Positions 33,249 through 41,647 of a stretch of 64,000 bases of DNA are shown piece by piece. The DNA comes from Kitasatospora sp. MAP12-44 (lineage in GTDB: Bacteria > Actinomycetota > Actinomycetes > Streptomycetales > Streptomycetaceae). Each line of letters begins with the position of its first letter. The first letter of the stretch is position 1. Where the stretch lies: contig NZ_JARZAE010000004.1 of assembly GCF_029892095.1 (NCBI RefSeq), positions 4,092,001 through 4,156,000 of the forward strand, read 5' to 3'. The notes below the pieces were generated by a model. That model saw only the letters and a program-made list of their open reading frames with translations. It did not search any database and was not told where the DNA came from. The translations under genes and the position numbers were made by a program.

Positions 33249-33279
33249 GGCAGGACCACCCACGAGGGGTGATCCTGCC
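33249..33279 (-). terminator. Terminator of beta-helix gene D
   Basis: GGCAGGACCACCC (33249-33261) pairs with GGGTGATCCTGCC (33267-33279) with one G-T type mismatch, 13 nt after the stop at 33293. Confidence 0.75.
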
Positions 33280-33292
33280 GGCGTTACATACG

Positions 33293-35788
33293 TCAGCGCA
33301 GGGCGAGCGAGGCGCTCGTCGTGTTGGCCCCGGTGATCGGCGTGGGCGAATCGCGCCAGGTGCCACCGTCGGTATAGATCTCGTGCAGCGTGGTGCTCTC
33401 GATGGCTTCGATGACGCGGTCACCGGTCGGCCGGATCTTGAACGAGAGGCTCCTGATGTCGGTTCCGGCGCCAGGAATCGCGCTGTCGTGCCAGCCGTCC
33501 GGCGCCGAGTAGATCTCATGCAGCACACCACCCTCGCTGGCCTCGATCACCCGCCCGCCCGACGTGTTGTACGAGAAGCTCAGTGCCGAGACGTTCGGCG
33601 CGACACCCTGGATCGCGCTGTCGTGCCAACCGTCCGCCGCCGAGTAGACCTCATGCAGCACACCACCCTCGCTGGCCTCGATCACCCGCCCGCCCGACCT
33701 GTTGTACGAGAAGCTCAGCGCGGTGACGTTCGGCGCGGCACTCGGGATCACACCGTCGTGCCAACCGTCCGGCGCCGAGTAGATCTCATGCAGCACACCA
33801 CTCTCGCTCACCTCGATCACCCGCCCACCCGACGAGTTGTAGGAGACGCTCAGCGCGGTGACGTTCGTGCCGGCACCCGGGATCGCACCGTCGTGCCAAC
33901 CGTCCGCCGCCGAGTAGATCTCATGCAGCACACCACCCTCAATGGCCTCGATCACCCGCGCACCCGACTTGCTGTAGGTGAAGTCCAGCGCGCTCACGGG
34001 GGCCAGGTTGGGCGCGGTGATGTCATTGGCGTACCAGCCCGCACCGGTGCTGTAGACCTCCGTCAACTGCCCGAACTGCACCATCTCGATCATGCGATTC
34101 AGCGGCAGCAAGGCGTCCAGCCGCACGTCCTGCGACGAGGTCGCCGAACGCCCGTGGTCATCGGTGACGGTCAGCGTCGCCGTGTATTTCCCGGGCGCGG
34201 GGTACGCGTGCGTAAACGGGGCCGGGGACAACGGCCCGGAGTTCACCGCCTGCGGCGAGCCGTCGCCGAAGTCCAGCACGGACTTGGCAACCGGCCAAGG
34301 ACTCGTCGCGCTCTCGCTGAACGTCGCCGTGGGCACCGACCAGCCGGTCTGCGATGCCGAAACAGCGGCCGTAATGGCCCCGACCGTGACCGTGTAGGTG
34401 GCCGTCCGGATGGCGGTGCCGTCAGTGACGGTGAGCAAGAGAGGGTAGGTGCCGGGGGCCGGGTAGGTGTGCGTCAGCGGGGCCGAACCGCTCGCCGGCG
34501 TCGCCTTCGGGCTTCCGTCCCCGAAGTCCAGTGTCCCGGTGACCGGCCCCCAGGCGTTGTTCACCGACACCAGGATGTCGGCGTCCAGCGGATGCCCAAC
34601 GGCATGGCTCGGTTGCGCCCAGACAGTCGCCGAAACCGGATCCTGGAGCTCGGTTGCCCCCCGGTCGTAATAACCCACGCCGGTACCAGTATTGGGGACC
34701 TGCGGGTCATCAACCCGCGGGTGGCCATGCATGTCGGTGGCCAGTTCGCCGGGCGCCGTGGCATCGGCCGAGTCAACCGCTGCACCACTGGAAGGCTGAG
34801 CGGTGGCGATATCGTGGCTGCCCTGGCCGGTCGCAGCGGCAAACGCGGCCGGCGACGTGTAAGTCGCATCGCCCCATGCGTAGTTCACGCTGTTCAACGC
34901 CTTGGACACCAGGTTGTAGTCCACCTTGGTTCCGCTGACCGAGGCAGCCGAGACCGCCACATCGGGCTGCCCAGTACACGGGGAGCTGTTGGGTTCGGCG
35001 ATGTTGTTCTCGATCGTGGAGTTCGCCGAGCTCCCGACGAGCGCGACAGCGGTGTTGCAACCCGCGACGACCGTGTTACTGGTCACCACGGTGCCCGGGG
35101 CATCGGTGACCGCGACGCCCACACCATCGGACACGATCTGGTTGGTCGTGACGACCGCGCCAGAGACGCCGGCGTCGATCACGACCCCGGCGCCGCCCAT
35201 ACCGATGGTGTTGCGGCTGACCGTGGACGCCGTGGTCTTCCCGGTGAGCCGGATGCCCGGGGTGCCGGGAGTGACCCCGGTTCCGGCACCTCGGAGGTAG
35301 TTTCCGTCCACGGTGATCCGGTCGGAGCCCGAGGCGAGGACCCCCTCCTGAGGCGCCTGGAGGTTCAGGCCCGTCACCGTGACGTCGTGCACGCCGGACA
35401 GCACGAACGCGTGCGGCATGGTCTGCGCGTTGGCACTGCCAGAGGGGGCACCGATCGTGCTCGAAGGATCCCTGAAGTTCGGGCCGCCCTGGAAGGTGAT
35501 GGGGTTGCCCGGAGCTCCGGAGTGGGTGACGGTGACCTGCTCCGGATAGGTGGTGTTCGGGGCGATCTGCACGGTCTGGCCAGGCTGAGCGGCGTTCGCC
35601 GCCGCCTGCACGGTGCAGAACGGCTTCGCCTGCGTGCCCGTACCACCGTCGGAACACCCCGCGTCGTACGTGTTGTTGACGTACAGCGTGGTCGGATCGG
35701 CCTGCGCGACAAACGCCGGCAACGCCGATCCGAGAATGGTGGAACTCACGATCGCCGCGGCAAGGCCGACATGACGACGTACTGGCAC
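33293..35788 (-). CDS. Secreted parallel beta-helix / PKD / six-repeat propeller protein, copy D
   Basis: 831 residues from GTG 35788, the first of the tandem series in the direction of transcription. Same architecture; the region between the two PKD domains is slightly shorter (TYTVTVGAITAAVSA) and several repeats read RVIEASEGGVLHE rather than RVIEAIEGGVLHE, making it the most diverged propeller. The beta-helix carries GGPNFRDPSSTIGAPSG and NNIAEPNSSP. Upstream of its promoter block lie the remains of another unit's terminator, so the series was once longer. Confidence 0.78.
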   Translation of the reverse strand: MPVRRHVGLAAAIVSSTILGSALPAFVAQADPTTLYVNNTYDAGCSDGGTGTQAKPFCTVQAAANAAQPGQTVQIAPNTTYPEQVTVTHSGAPGNPITFQGGPNFRDPSSTIGAPSGSANAQTMPHAFVLSGVHDVTVTGLNLQAPQEGVLASGSDRITVDGNYLRGAGTGVTPGTPGIRLTGKTTASTVSRNTIGMGGAGVVIDAGVSGAVVTTNQIVSDGVGVAVTDAPGTVVTSNTVVAGCNTAVALVGSSANSTIENNIAEPNSSPCTGQPDVAVSAASVSGTKVDYNLVSKALNSVNYAWGDATYTSPAAFAAATGQGSHDIATAQPSSGAAVDSADATAPGELATDMHGHPRVDDPQVPNTGTGVGYYDRGATELQDPVSATVWAQPSHAVGHPLDADILVSVNNAWGPVTGTLDFGDGSPKATPASGSAPLTHTYPAPGTYPLLLTVTDGTAIRTATYTVTVGAITAAVSASQTGWSVPTATFSESATSPWPVAKSVLDFGDGSPQAVNSGPLSPAPFTHAYPAPGKYTATLTVTDDHGRSATSSQDVRLDALLPLNRMIEMVQFGQLTEVYSTGAGWYANDITAPNLAPVSALDFTYSKSGARVIEAIEGGVLHEIYSAADGWHDGAIPGAGTNVTALSVSYNSSGGRVIEVSESGVLHEIYSAPDGWHDGVIPSAAPNVTALSFSYNRSGGRVIEASEGGVLHEVYSAADGWHDSAIQGVAPNVSALSFSYNTSGGRVIEASEGGVLHEIYSAPDGWHDSAIPGAGTDIRSLSFKIRPTGDRVIEAIESTTLHEIYTDGGTWRDSPTPITGANTTSASLALR

Positions 35789-35912
35789 GATTGATCCCCC
35801 AAGAACGAGCAAGCGCTGGCGGTACCCCGAATCGGGAGGATGTCCGATCAACCAGCACCGCACAACCCAGTATCCACAAGCCCCACCAGCCCACCGCGCC
35901 CTGGGTACCAGA
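35789..35912 (-). promoter_or_regulatory. Conserved upstream block of beta-helix gene D
   Basis: Fourth copy of the upstream block, slightly more diverged (GCGGTACCCCGAATCGGG in place of GTGGTACCCCCAAAGCGG). The GGGGGATCAATC ribosome-site region is unchanged. Confidence 0.6.
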
Positions 35913-35960
35913 ACGGCCGAACACGGCAGTCGAATTGACGGGCCCTACCGGTCCAAATCA
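35911..35960 (-). other. Decayed terminator of a lost fifth beta-helix unit
   Basis: ACACGGCAG, a short divergent stretch and GGGCCCTACCGGT keep the order of the terminator region of copies B and C (ACGGCAGGGCC ... GGCCCTGCCGGT) at the same distance beyond the promoter block, but the stem no longer pairs. No coding remnant follows; the gap up to 36166 has only the next gene's leader. Confidence 0.45.
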
Positions 35961-36111
35961 GGCGAATACGCTCCACCGCAGGTCAGGACAGGCGGTCAGC
36001 AGGAAGATCGGCCCGCCCGCGCGAGATGCCAGGGCGGCAGCCCGCGACGGCGTCGAGGAAACCAAGGGGCGCCTCCCGAATCCCCATGCTTATATGATCC
36101 TTTGATCTATC

Positions 36112-36135
36112 AGGTGCAAACTTTTGCCTGCACCT
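36112..36135 (+). promoter_or_regulatory. Leader hairpin of the LAXTG protein gene
   Basis: AGGTGCA (36112-36118) pairs with TGCACCT (36129-36135) across a 10-nt loop, just upstream of the ribosome site GGGGGA. An AT-rich stretch (TTATATGAT, 36089-36097) before it is a possible promoter. Confidence 0.4.
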
Positions 36136-36166
36136 TACTTCTCTTTTCGATCCATGGGGGATTCAC

Positions 36167-37036
36167 TTGAATATCCGTCGTACTCTCGCGACGGCCGTCA
36201 TGGCTGCGGTACTCGCGCCCGCCGCCATGCTCTCCGTCACTCCCGCGTCGGCCGAGACCACCTCGCAGTCCCAAGGCGCGCCCACCATCGCGCAGTTGGA
36301 GAAGGCGGCCGCTGAGGCGAAGAAGTCGTACGACGACGCTGTTGCCACCGAGGCCGCCGCGAACAAGGCGCTGGATGCCTACCTCGCCGACCCCGCTCCG
36401 TTCAAGGAGAGGGCGGATTCTGCCGCAGCCGCCGCGAAGGTCGCCGCAGATGCGAAGGCCGCCGCGGACAAGGCGGTCAGCGACGCGAGCGCAGCATTCG
36501 ACGCCGGCCAGGCCGGCATGACCGACGACCAGCGGGCAGCCGGACTGCGGGCGCTCGCGGTGCTCCGGGCCACCGCCAAGACGGCTGCGGACACCGACAC
36601 CGCCGCCGCGGCCGCCGCCGGCGCCGCCAACGTGGCGGTCGAGGATGCGCGGGTCGCCGCCACCAGGAAGCTCTCCTTGCTGCAGGACGCGGTGAAGGTC
36701 GCGCTGGCCGCCAAGAACGCCGCGGACAAGGCGCTCGCCGACGCCAAGGCCGCCGCAGCCACGGCCACCCCCAGCCCGACGACGCAGAGCACCCCGACCA
36801 GCACCACGGTGGTGCCGGTGATCGCCGCGACCGGCACGTCCACGCCCGCACCCAAGCCCGCACCGAGCAGCACCGGCACGGCCGTTGACGCGTCGAACAC
36901 CACCTCCAAGGCTCTCGCGTACACCGGCCTGTCCTCCACCACGCCGCTGCTCGGAGCCGCTGGCGCCGTGCTCGTGGCCACCGGCGCCGGTGCGCTGACG
37001 TTCGCCCGTCGCCGCAAGGCCGACCCTGCGGCCTGA
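36167..37036 (+). CDS. Sortase-anchored Ala-rich coiled-coil surface protein (LAYTG motif)
   Basis: A 289-residue cell-wall protein. TTG 36167 is the start, with GGGGGA 6 nt upstream and a signal peptide immediately after (MNIRRTLATAVMAAVLAPAA, cleavage near ASA-E). Residues ~40-200 are an Ala/Lys-rich helix with heptad character, followed by a Thr/Pro/Ser linker (about 200-250). The end is a class E sorting signal: LAYTG, a hydrophobic span and RRRK. SrtE-type sortases in Streptomyces cut LAXTG and link the protein to peptidoglycan. It resembles short chaplin-like anchors only in the signal; its function is unknown. It is divergent from the beta-helix series. Confidence 0.82.
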   Translation: MNIRRTLATAVMAAVLAPAAMLSVTPASAETTSQSQGAPTIAQLEKAAAEAKKSYDDAVATEAAANKALDAYLADPAPFKERADSAAAAAKVAADAKAAADKAVSDASAAFDAGQAGMTDDQRAAGLRALAVLRATAKTAADTDTAAAAAAGAANVAVEDARVAATRKLSLLQDAVKVALAAKNAADKALADAKAAAATATPSPTTQSTPTSTTVVPVIAATGTSTPAPKPAPSSTGTAVDASNTTSKALAYTGLSSTTPLLGAAGAVLVATGAGALTFARRRKADPAA

Positions 37037-37190
37037 CCTCACCGCCGATCCCAACTGACCGTCAAGCCCCGTCAGTTGAGATAGGTGCACGGGGCGTCGC
37101 ACATCGCCCCGTGCACCACCCCCCATGCATCACCCCCCAATGCGCGATCTTCGGCGCGAGCAGCACCTCTGCTCAGCATGCGGACGCGCG

Positions 37191-37220
37191 TTGACGCTCC
37201 GTTCGGAGCCCGGCTAACTT
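37191..37220 (+). promoter_or_regulatory. Promoter of the leader peptide/arylsulfotransferase unit
   Basis: TTGACG (37191-37196), 18-bp spacer and TAACTT (37215-37220) fit a housekeeping sigma promoter. Transcription would begin at about 37227-37228, which is the A of the leader peptide ATG, so the mRNA would be leaderless. Confidence 0.6.
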
Positions 37221-37227
37221 CGCCGAC

Positions 37228-37311
37228 ATGCAGCAGCACGCCGTCGCCCTGACAACTCGCGGTCACATCGACCTCCAGCGAGTCTGCTCTGCCGCCTGTC
37301 GCTCTTGCTGA
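37228..37311 (+). CDS. Cysteine-containing leader peptide (27 residues), leaderless
   Basis: ATG 37228 to TGA 37311 encodes 27 residues: MQQHAVALTTRGHIDLQRV followed by CSAACRSC. The RGHIDLQRV...C pattern with Cys near the end is that of the short leader peptides found ahead of sulfur and cysteine genes in actinomycetes, where ribosome stalling at Cys codons senses cysteine supply. There is no SD, but the promoter 7 nt upstream would make it leaderless, as is usual for this type. It precedes a secreted arylsulfotransferase by 293 nt. Codon Cys20, Cys24 and Cys27 are the likely sensors. The function is inferred from the pattern. Confidence 0.6.
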   Translation: MQQHAVALTTRGHIDLQRVCSAACRSC

Positions 37312-37590
37312 GAGTCCACACCTCGCAGGAGTCCCACCCCATCTGACCGGCCTGCCCGGACCGCGCGCGGCGTCCTCGCCGCCGACCTGATCCGTCCGAG
37401 CAGCACTGACGGCAGGTCGTGGGTCGTGTGCGGCGCCACTCTCCTTTCACACAACCGCAGTTGACGCATCCCGTCGCCTCCGCACCCGCACCCGCACCCG
37501 GCGGGCAGCGGGCAGCGGGCGACCCGGTCGCGCACGCCGCCATCCACACATCTCGCCGACTCGCTTCGGCTTCGGCTTCGGCTTCGAGCT
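37312..37590. repeat. Leader region with three short simple-repeat tracts
   Basis: Between the leader peptide and the arylsulfotransferase start there are GCACCC x3 (37482-37499), CGGGCAG x2 plus a partial (37502-37520) and TTCGGC x3 plus a partial (37565-37587). The middle tract uses the same heptamer as the 23-copy array at 8570. No other gene is seen in the stretch; it may hold the antiterminator or anti-SD structure for attenuation, but I cannot define a clear pair of alternative stems. Confidence 0.5.
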
Positions 37591-37604
37591 CACGAAGGAC
37601 CACC

Positions 37605-38822
37605 ATGCGAAAGAACACCTGGACCGCACGCACGCTGGCCGTGGCGACAACCGCAACCTTCGCGGCCGGCCTCCCGGCAGCCAGCGCCTCCGCGTCCACA
37701 CCAGGCAACCCGCCGCTGCCGCCGATAACCGTCCTGACCGACAAGGCGGGGACCAGCGGCGGGGACATCTTCGTCTCGCCGTCCGCCCAGACGAGCCAGT
37801 ACGCCAGCGGCGTGGAGATCCTCAGCCAGGACGGCAGGCAGACCGTCTGGTCGCACGCGGTGCCAGCCGGACAGGGGGCCGCCGACTTCCGGGAGCAGAC
37901 CTACCAGGGCAAGCCGGTGCTGACCTGGTGGCAGGGCACCGGTCTGGGCGGGCTGTCCAGCGGCGTCGACTACATCTTCAACTCCCACTACCAGCAGATC
38001 GCCGAGGTCAAGGCCGGTAACGGGTACTCCGCCGACGGCCACGAGTTCCTGATCACGCCGCAGAACACCGCGCTCGTGCTCTCCTACGCCGAGGCCACCG
38101 CCGACCTCACCTCGATCGGCGGCCCGGCCGATCAGAAGGTGATCGACGGAATCGTGCAGGAGGTCGACATCCGCACCGGCAAGGTGCTCTTCGAGTGGAA
38201 CAGCGCCGATCACGTGCCGTACGCGCAGAGCGAGCAACCGCTACCGGCCTCGGCGACCACGCCGTGGGACTGGTTCCACCTCAACGCCGTCAAGCTGGAC
38301 ACCGACGGGAGCCTGCTGCTGGACGCGCGGAACACCTGGACCACGTACCAGGTGTCGCGGCACACCGGCCGGATCCAGTGGCAACTCGGCGGCAAGGACA
38401 GCTCGTTCAAGCTGACGGCCGCCCCCGGCCAGGTGCTGGACAGCGCCGGGGAGATCTTCGCCTGGCAGCACGACCCGCAGCCGCTCGGCAACGGCCTCTA
38501 CACCTTCTTCGACAACGAGTCCGCAGGTGCCGCCAACACGGGATCCGGCGCCGTCACCGAGCTGCCCTACAGCCGGGTGGTCACGGTGCGCCTGAACACC
38601 AGGACGCACGAGGCGACCCTGGTGCGTTCCACCGACCAGCCCGCGAACCTCAGCGCCTCGTCGCAGGGGAACGCGCAGACGCTGCGCAACGGCGACCAGG
38701 TCGTCGGCTGGGGATCGCTGCCCTACGTCTCCGAGTTCAACCGGTCCGGCGAGCTGCTGTTCAACGCCGAGTTCCCCGCCGGGGTGAACACCTACCGCGC
38801 CTACCGCTTCCCCTGGAAGTAG
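37605..38822 (+). CDS. Secreted arylsulfotransferase (ASST) family protein
   Basis: A 405-residue exported protein. ATG 37605 with AAGGA upstream; the signal peptide MRKNTWTARTLAVATTATFA is cleaved near residue 30. The rest is an ASST-like six-bladed propeller (Arylsulfotransferase_2 type): GVEILSQDGRQTVWSH, LTWWQGTG, the active-site region DGHEF with its His, DWFHLNAV, and the later HDPQPLGNGLYTFFDN. The family moves sulfate between phenolic donors and acceptors outside the cell, or is only related in fold. A Cys-type leader peptide upstream fits regulation by sulfur status. Confidence 0.82.
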   Translation: MRKNTWTARTLAVATTATFAAGLPAASASASTPGNPPLPPITVLTDKAGTSGGDIFVSPSAQTSQYASGVEILSQDGRQTVWSHAVPAGQGAADFREQTYQGKPVLTWWQGTGLGGLSSGVDYIFNSHYQQIAEVKAGNGYSADGHEFLITPQNTALVLSYAEATADLTSIGGPADQKVIDGIVQEVDIRTGKVLFEWNSADHVPYAQSEQPLPASATTPWDWFHLNAVKLDTDGSLLLDARNTWTTYQVSRHTGRIQWQLGGKDSSFKLTAAPGQVLDSAGEIFAWQHDPQPLGNGLYTFFDNESAGAANTGSGAVTELPYSRVVTVRLNTRTHEATLVRSTDQPANLSASSQGNAQTLRNGDQVVGWGSLPYVSEFNRSGELLFNAEFPAGVNTYRAYRFPWK

Positions 38823-38877
38823 CCAACCCCAGTCGGCATCCGCCTCACCCGGCCGCCGCCTCACCCGAACTGTGCCT

Positions 38878-39621
38878 CAGCCAGCCTTCGCCCGGCTCCG
38901 GCACAGTTCGATCAACCGCTCCAAAGCAGGCACCGGTCGGCCGCTCTGGGCCGCCATGAGCGTGACGGCGACCAGGGCGTCGATCGCCAGGATCGGCTCG
39001 GTCCCCTCCGACTGCGGCGCCTGGAGTCCACCGAAGCCGTTCACCTCGTCCGCGAGCCCCTCCAGGCGCGGGTCGTCCCGCTCCCAACCGGCGGCCTGAT
39101 CACAGGTCAGGTACAGCCGCTGGAAGGCGGGGTCCTCGAACAGCTCCCGCTTCTCCAGCGCCCACTGCGGTACCTGGTCGCGCGTACTGCGCCACCAGCA
39201 GGATCCAGGTGTCGCGCTCGGTGCGCACCGTCTCCGGGCTGGCTCCGATCTCCCGCAGCCGACCGAGCAGGGCCACGACCTCCTCCGGCAGGAACAGCCG
39301 GTCGCCGGAGGAGAGTTCGGCGATCCGACTCCGGCGCCTGCGCAGGTCCCTGATCTGCTCCTTCAGGTCGGCGTCGATCGCTGCGACCGCCCCGGCGAAC
39401 CGCTCGGGCGAGGCACCCATCAGCTCCTCGATCCGCGCCAGCGGGACGCCGGCATCCGACAGGGTCCTGATCCGCACCAGCGTGACGAGCGCGTCGGCCC
39501 CATAGCGCCGGTACCCCGAGACGTCGCGCTCCGGCTCGGGCAGCAGGCCCCGCTGGTGGTAGTGGCGGATGGCCCGCACCGTCACTCCCAGATAGGTCGC
39601 GACCTGGCCGATCGTCAACAA
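38878..39621 (-). pseudogene. MerR family regulator with a one-base frameshift in the effector domain
   Basis: From TTG 39621 (GGGGGAG 5 nt upstream) the frame gives a MerR DNA-binding domain (LLTIGQVATYLGVTVRAIRH, then GLLPEPERD, GYRRYG) and coiled coil. Near 39180, inside GCGCG, the frame breaks: as written the protein ends at 39100 with an unrelated tail. Removing one base restores a continuing domain (YRDQVPQWALEKRELFEDP ... LIELCRSRAKAG) that ends at 38878. The unbroken product would be ~247 residues, a TipA/MerR-type drug sensor. It is divergent from the DrrAB exporter and likely controls it. The indel may be real or a sequencing error; the DNA-binding part is intact either way. Confidence 0.75.
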
Positions 39622-39662
39622 CTGTGCTCCCCCGGAACTGTGCGGAACCGCCCGCTTTGACC

Positions 39663-39693
39663 TTGACCCTGCGTCAGGGTCGGACGCTCTACC
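39663..39693 (+). promoter_or_regulatory. MerR-type promoter/operator of the exporter genes
   Basis: The perfect dyad GACCCTG-CGT-CAGGGTC (39665-39681) overlaps a -35 like TTGACC (39663-39668), with TCTACC (39688-39693) 19 bp further on as a possible -10. Long-spacer promoters with the dyad inside are the hallmark of MerR control. The predicted -10 nearly touches the ATG at 39695. Confidence 0.6.
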
Positions 39694-39694
39694 C

Positions 39695-40696
39695 ATGAAC
39701 ACGACGACAACGCACCACCAGGCTACCGAGCCCGCCTCCGCCCGGCCCGTGGCGATCAGTGCGACCAGCTTGCGCAAGTCCTACGGCGACCACCTCGTGC
39801 TGGACGGCCTCGATCTGACCGTCGCCGCGGGTACGGTCTTCGCCTTGCTCGGTCCGAACGGAGCCGGCAAGACCACCACGGTGCAGATCCTCTCGACACT
39901 GATCGACGCCGACGGCGGCCAGGCGCAGGTGGTCGGCCACGATCTGGCGCGCGACCCCGGCGGGGTGCGGGCCTCGATCGGGGTCACCGGGCAGTTCTCG
40001 GCCGTCGACGGCCTGCTGACCGGCCGGGAGAACCTGATCCTGATGGCGGATCTGCACCACCTGGGACGGGCCGAAGGCCGCCGCCGCGCCGACGCGCTGC
40101 TGGAGCGCTTCGACCTGGTCGCGGCCGCGAAGAAGCCCATCTCGACTTACTCCGGCGGCATGCGGCGCCGACTCGACCTGGCGATGACCCTGATCGCCGA
40201 CCCGGACCTGATCTTCCTCGACGAGCCGACCACCGGCCTGGACCCGCGCAGCCGCCGCGACCTGTGGGAGATCATCCGCGGGCTGGTCGCCGACGGGGTC
40301 GCGATCTTCCTGACCACGCAGTACCTGGAGGAGGCCGACCAACTCGCGGACCGGATCGCCGTGTTGGACCAGGGCCGGCTGGTGGCCGAAGGGACTGCGG
40401 CCGAACTCAAGCGCCTCATCCCCGGCGGCCACATCCGGCTGCGGTTCGCCGACGCGCCGCACCTGGAGGCGGCCGCCCGCGTCCTCGACGCGACCTCCCG
40501 CGACGACGACGCGCTGACCCTGCAACTCCCGAGCGACGGTGGCGTGTTGTCCCTGCAGTCCCTCCTCGACCGGCTCAGGAGCGAGGCCATCAGCGTCGAG
40601 GAGCTTTCCGTGCACACCCCGGACCTGGACGACGTCTTCCTCGCCCTGACCGGCAACCGCAGCAACCCCGCCACTGACAAGGAGATCTCCGCATGA
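39695..40696 (+). CDS. DrrA-type ABC transporter ATP-binding protein
   Basis: A 333-residue cytoplasmic ATPase of the daunorubicin-resistance (DrrA) family. Walker A GPNGAGKTTT, signature YSGGMRRRLDL and Walker B LIFLDEPTTGLDP are intact, as is the DrrA C-terminal extension (VEELSVHTPDLDDVFLALTG). It overlaps the permease gene by ATGA (40693-40696), so the two are coupled. The start is ATG 39695; it has no good SD and sits at the predicted -10, so GTG 39752 before the conserved domain is an alternative. Divergent MerR regulator and exporter together suggest drug-induced efflux. Confidence 0.88.
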   Translation: MNTTTTHHQATEPASARPVAISATSLRKSYGDHLVLDGLDLTVAAGTVFALLGPNGAGKTTTVQILSTLIDADGGQAQVVGHDLARDPGGVRASIGVTGQFSAVDGLLTGRENLILMADLHHLGRAEGRRRADALLERFDLVAAAKKPISTYSGGMRRRLDLAMTLIADPDLIFLDEPTTGLDPRSRRDLWEIIRGLVADGVAIFLTTQYLEEADQLADRIAVLDQGRLVAEGTAAELKRLIPGGHIRLRFADAPHLEAAARVLDATSRDDDALTLQLPSDGGVLSLQSLLDRLRSEAISVEELSVHTPDLDDVFLALTGNRSNPATDKEISA

Positions 40697-41487
40697 GCGC
40701 CAAGACCTACGCCCTGACCGACACGGCCACGATGCTCCGGCGCAACCTGCGCCACACGTTGCGCTATCCCGCCATGACGACCGGGTCCGTCTTCGGCCCG
40801 GTGATCATGCTGCTGCTCTTCGTCGGAGTCCTCGGCAAGACGCTGGGCGCCGGGATCGCGGCGGCGGGCGGGCACCACGGGGGCGGCTACATCGACTACA
40901 TCGCGCCCGGGATCATCATCACGGCGGTGGCGTCGGGCAGCATGGCCACCGCGGTGGCGGTCTGTGCGGACATGACCGAGGGCATCGTCGACCGGTTCCG
41001 CACCATGCCGATCGCCCGAGGCTCCATCCTGACCGCGCACGTCATCAACAGCATGATCACCACCGTGGTGAGCACGGCGTCGGTGATCGCCGCCGCGCTG
41101 GTCCTGGGCTTCCGGCCCACCGCCCATCTCGCCGCCTGGGCCGCCGCCGCCGGACTGCTCATGCTGCTGGCCTTCGCCCTGACCTGGCTCGCGGTGGCGA
41201 TCGGGTTGGTCTCGGGCACGCCCGAGGCGGCCAGCAACAGCCCGCTGCCGATCATCTTCCTCCCGTTCATCGGTAGCGCCTTCGCCCCGGCCGGCTCGAT
41301 GCCCCCCGGTGTCCGCCAGTTCGCCGAGTACCAGCCGTTCACCCCCGTCATCGAGACGATCCGAGGCCTGCTGACCGGCACCCCGATCGGCCACAACGCC
41401 GTCCTCGCCCTCGCCTGGTGCCTGGCCCTCGGCCTGACGGGCTACCTCTGCTCCCGCGCCGGCTTCCGCCACAACCGCGCCCACTAG
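40693..41487 (+). CDS. DrrB-type ABC transporter permease (ABC-2)
   Basis: A 264-residue integral membrane protein with about six membrane helices of the ABC-2 type. It begins within the stop codon of the ATPase gene (ATGA), with GGAG upstream. Family motifs are RNLRHTLRYP near the N-terminus, the DYIAPGI loop, GIVDRFRTMPIARGS before a helix, and the PAGSMPPGVRQFAEYQPFTP amphipathic segment near the end. With the preceding ATPase it forms a two-component multidrug or antibiotic exporter. Confidence 0.88.
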   Translation: MSAKTYALTDTATMLRRNLRHTLRYPAMTTGSVFGPVIMLLLFVGVLGKTLGAGIAAAGGHHGGGYIDYIAPGIIITAVASGSMATAVAVCADMTEGIVDRFRTMPIARGSILTAHVINSMITTVVSTASVIAAALVLGFRPTAHLAAWAAAAGLLMLLAFALTWLAVAIGLVSGTPEAASNSPLPIIFLPFIGSAFAPAGSMPPGVRQFAEYQPFTPVIETIRGLLTGTPIGHNAVLALAWCLALGLTGYLCSRAGFRHNRAH

Positions 41488-41647
41488 CTAGGACAGGCCC
41501 TACAGGCGCCCTAGAAGTACCCCAACACTCACCCGCGAGACGATCGGACATGAAACCGAGACGGCAGGCCATTCTGCGTCTCGCTCACCCTCCCTAAGTT
41601 GGAGCCATCAGCCCGAAGGACACATCACAGGAACACAGGAGACTCCC

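Noticed and set aside
23381..35788. The beta-helix series as a composite transposon or phage tail cluster
   Set aside because: No transposase, integrase or tail-assembly gene, and each copy has its own promoter and terminator; simple tandem duplication explains it.
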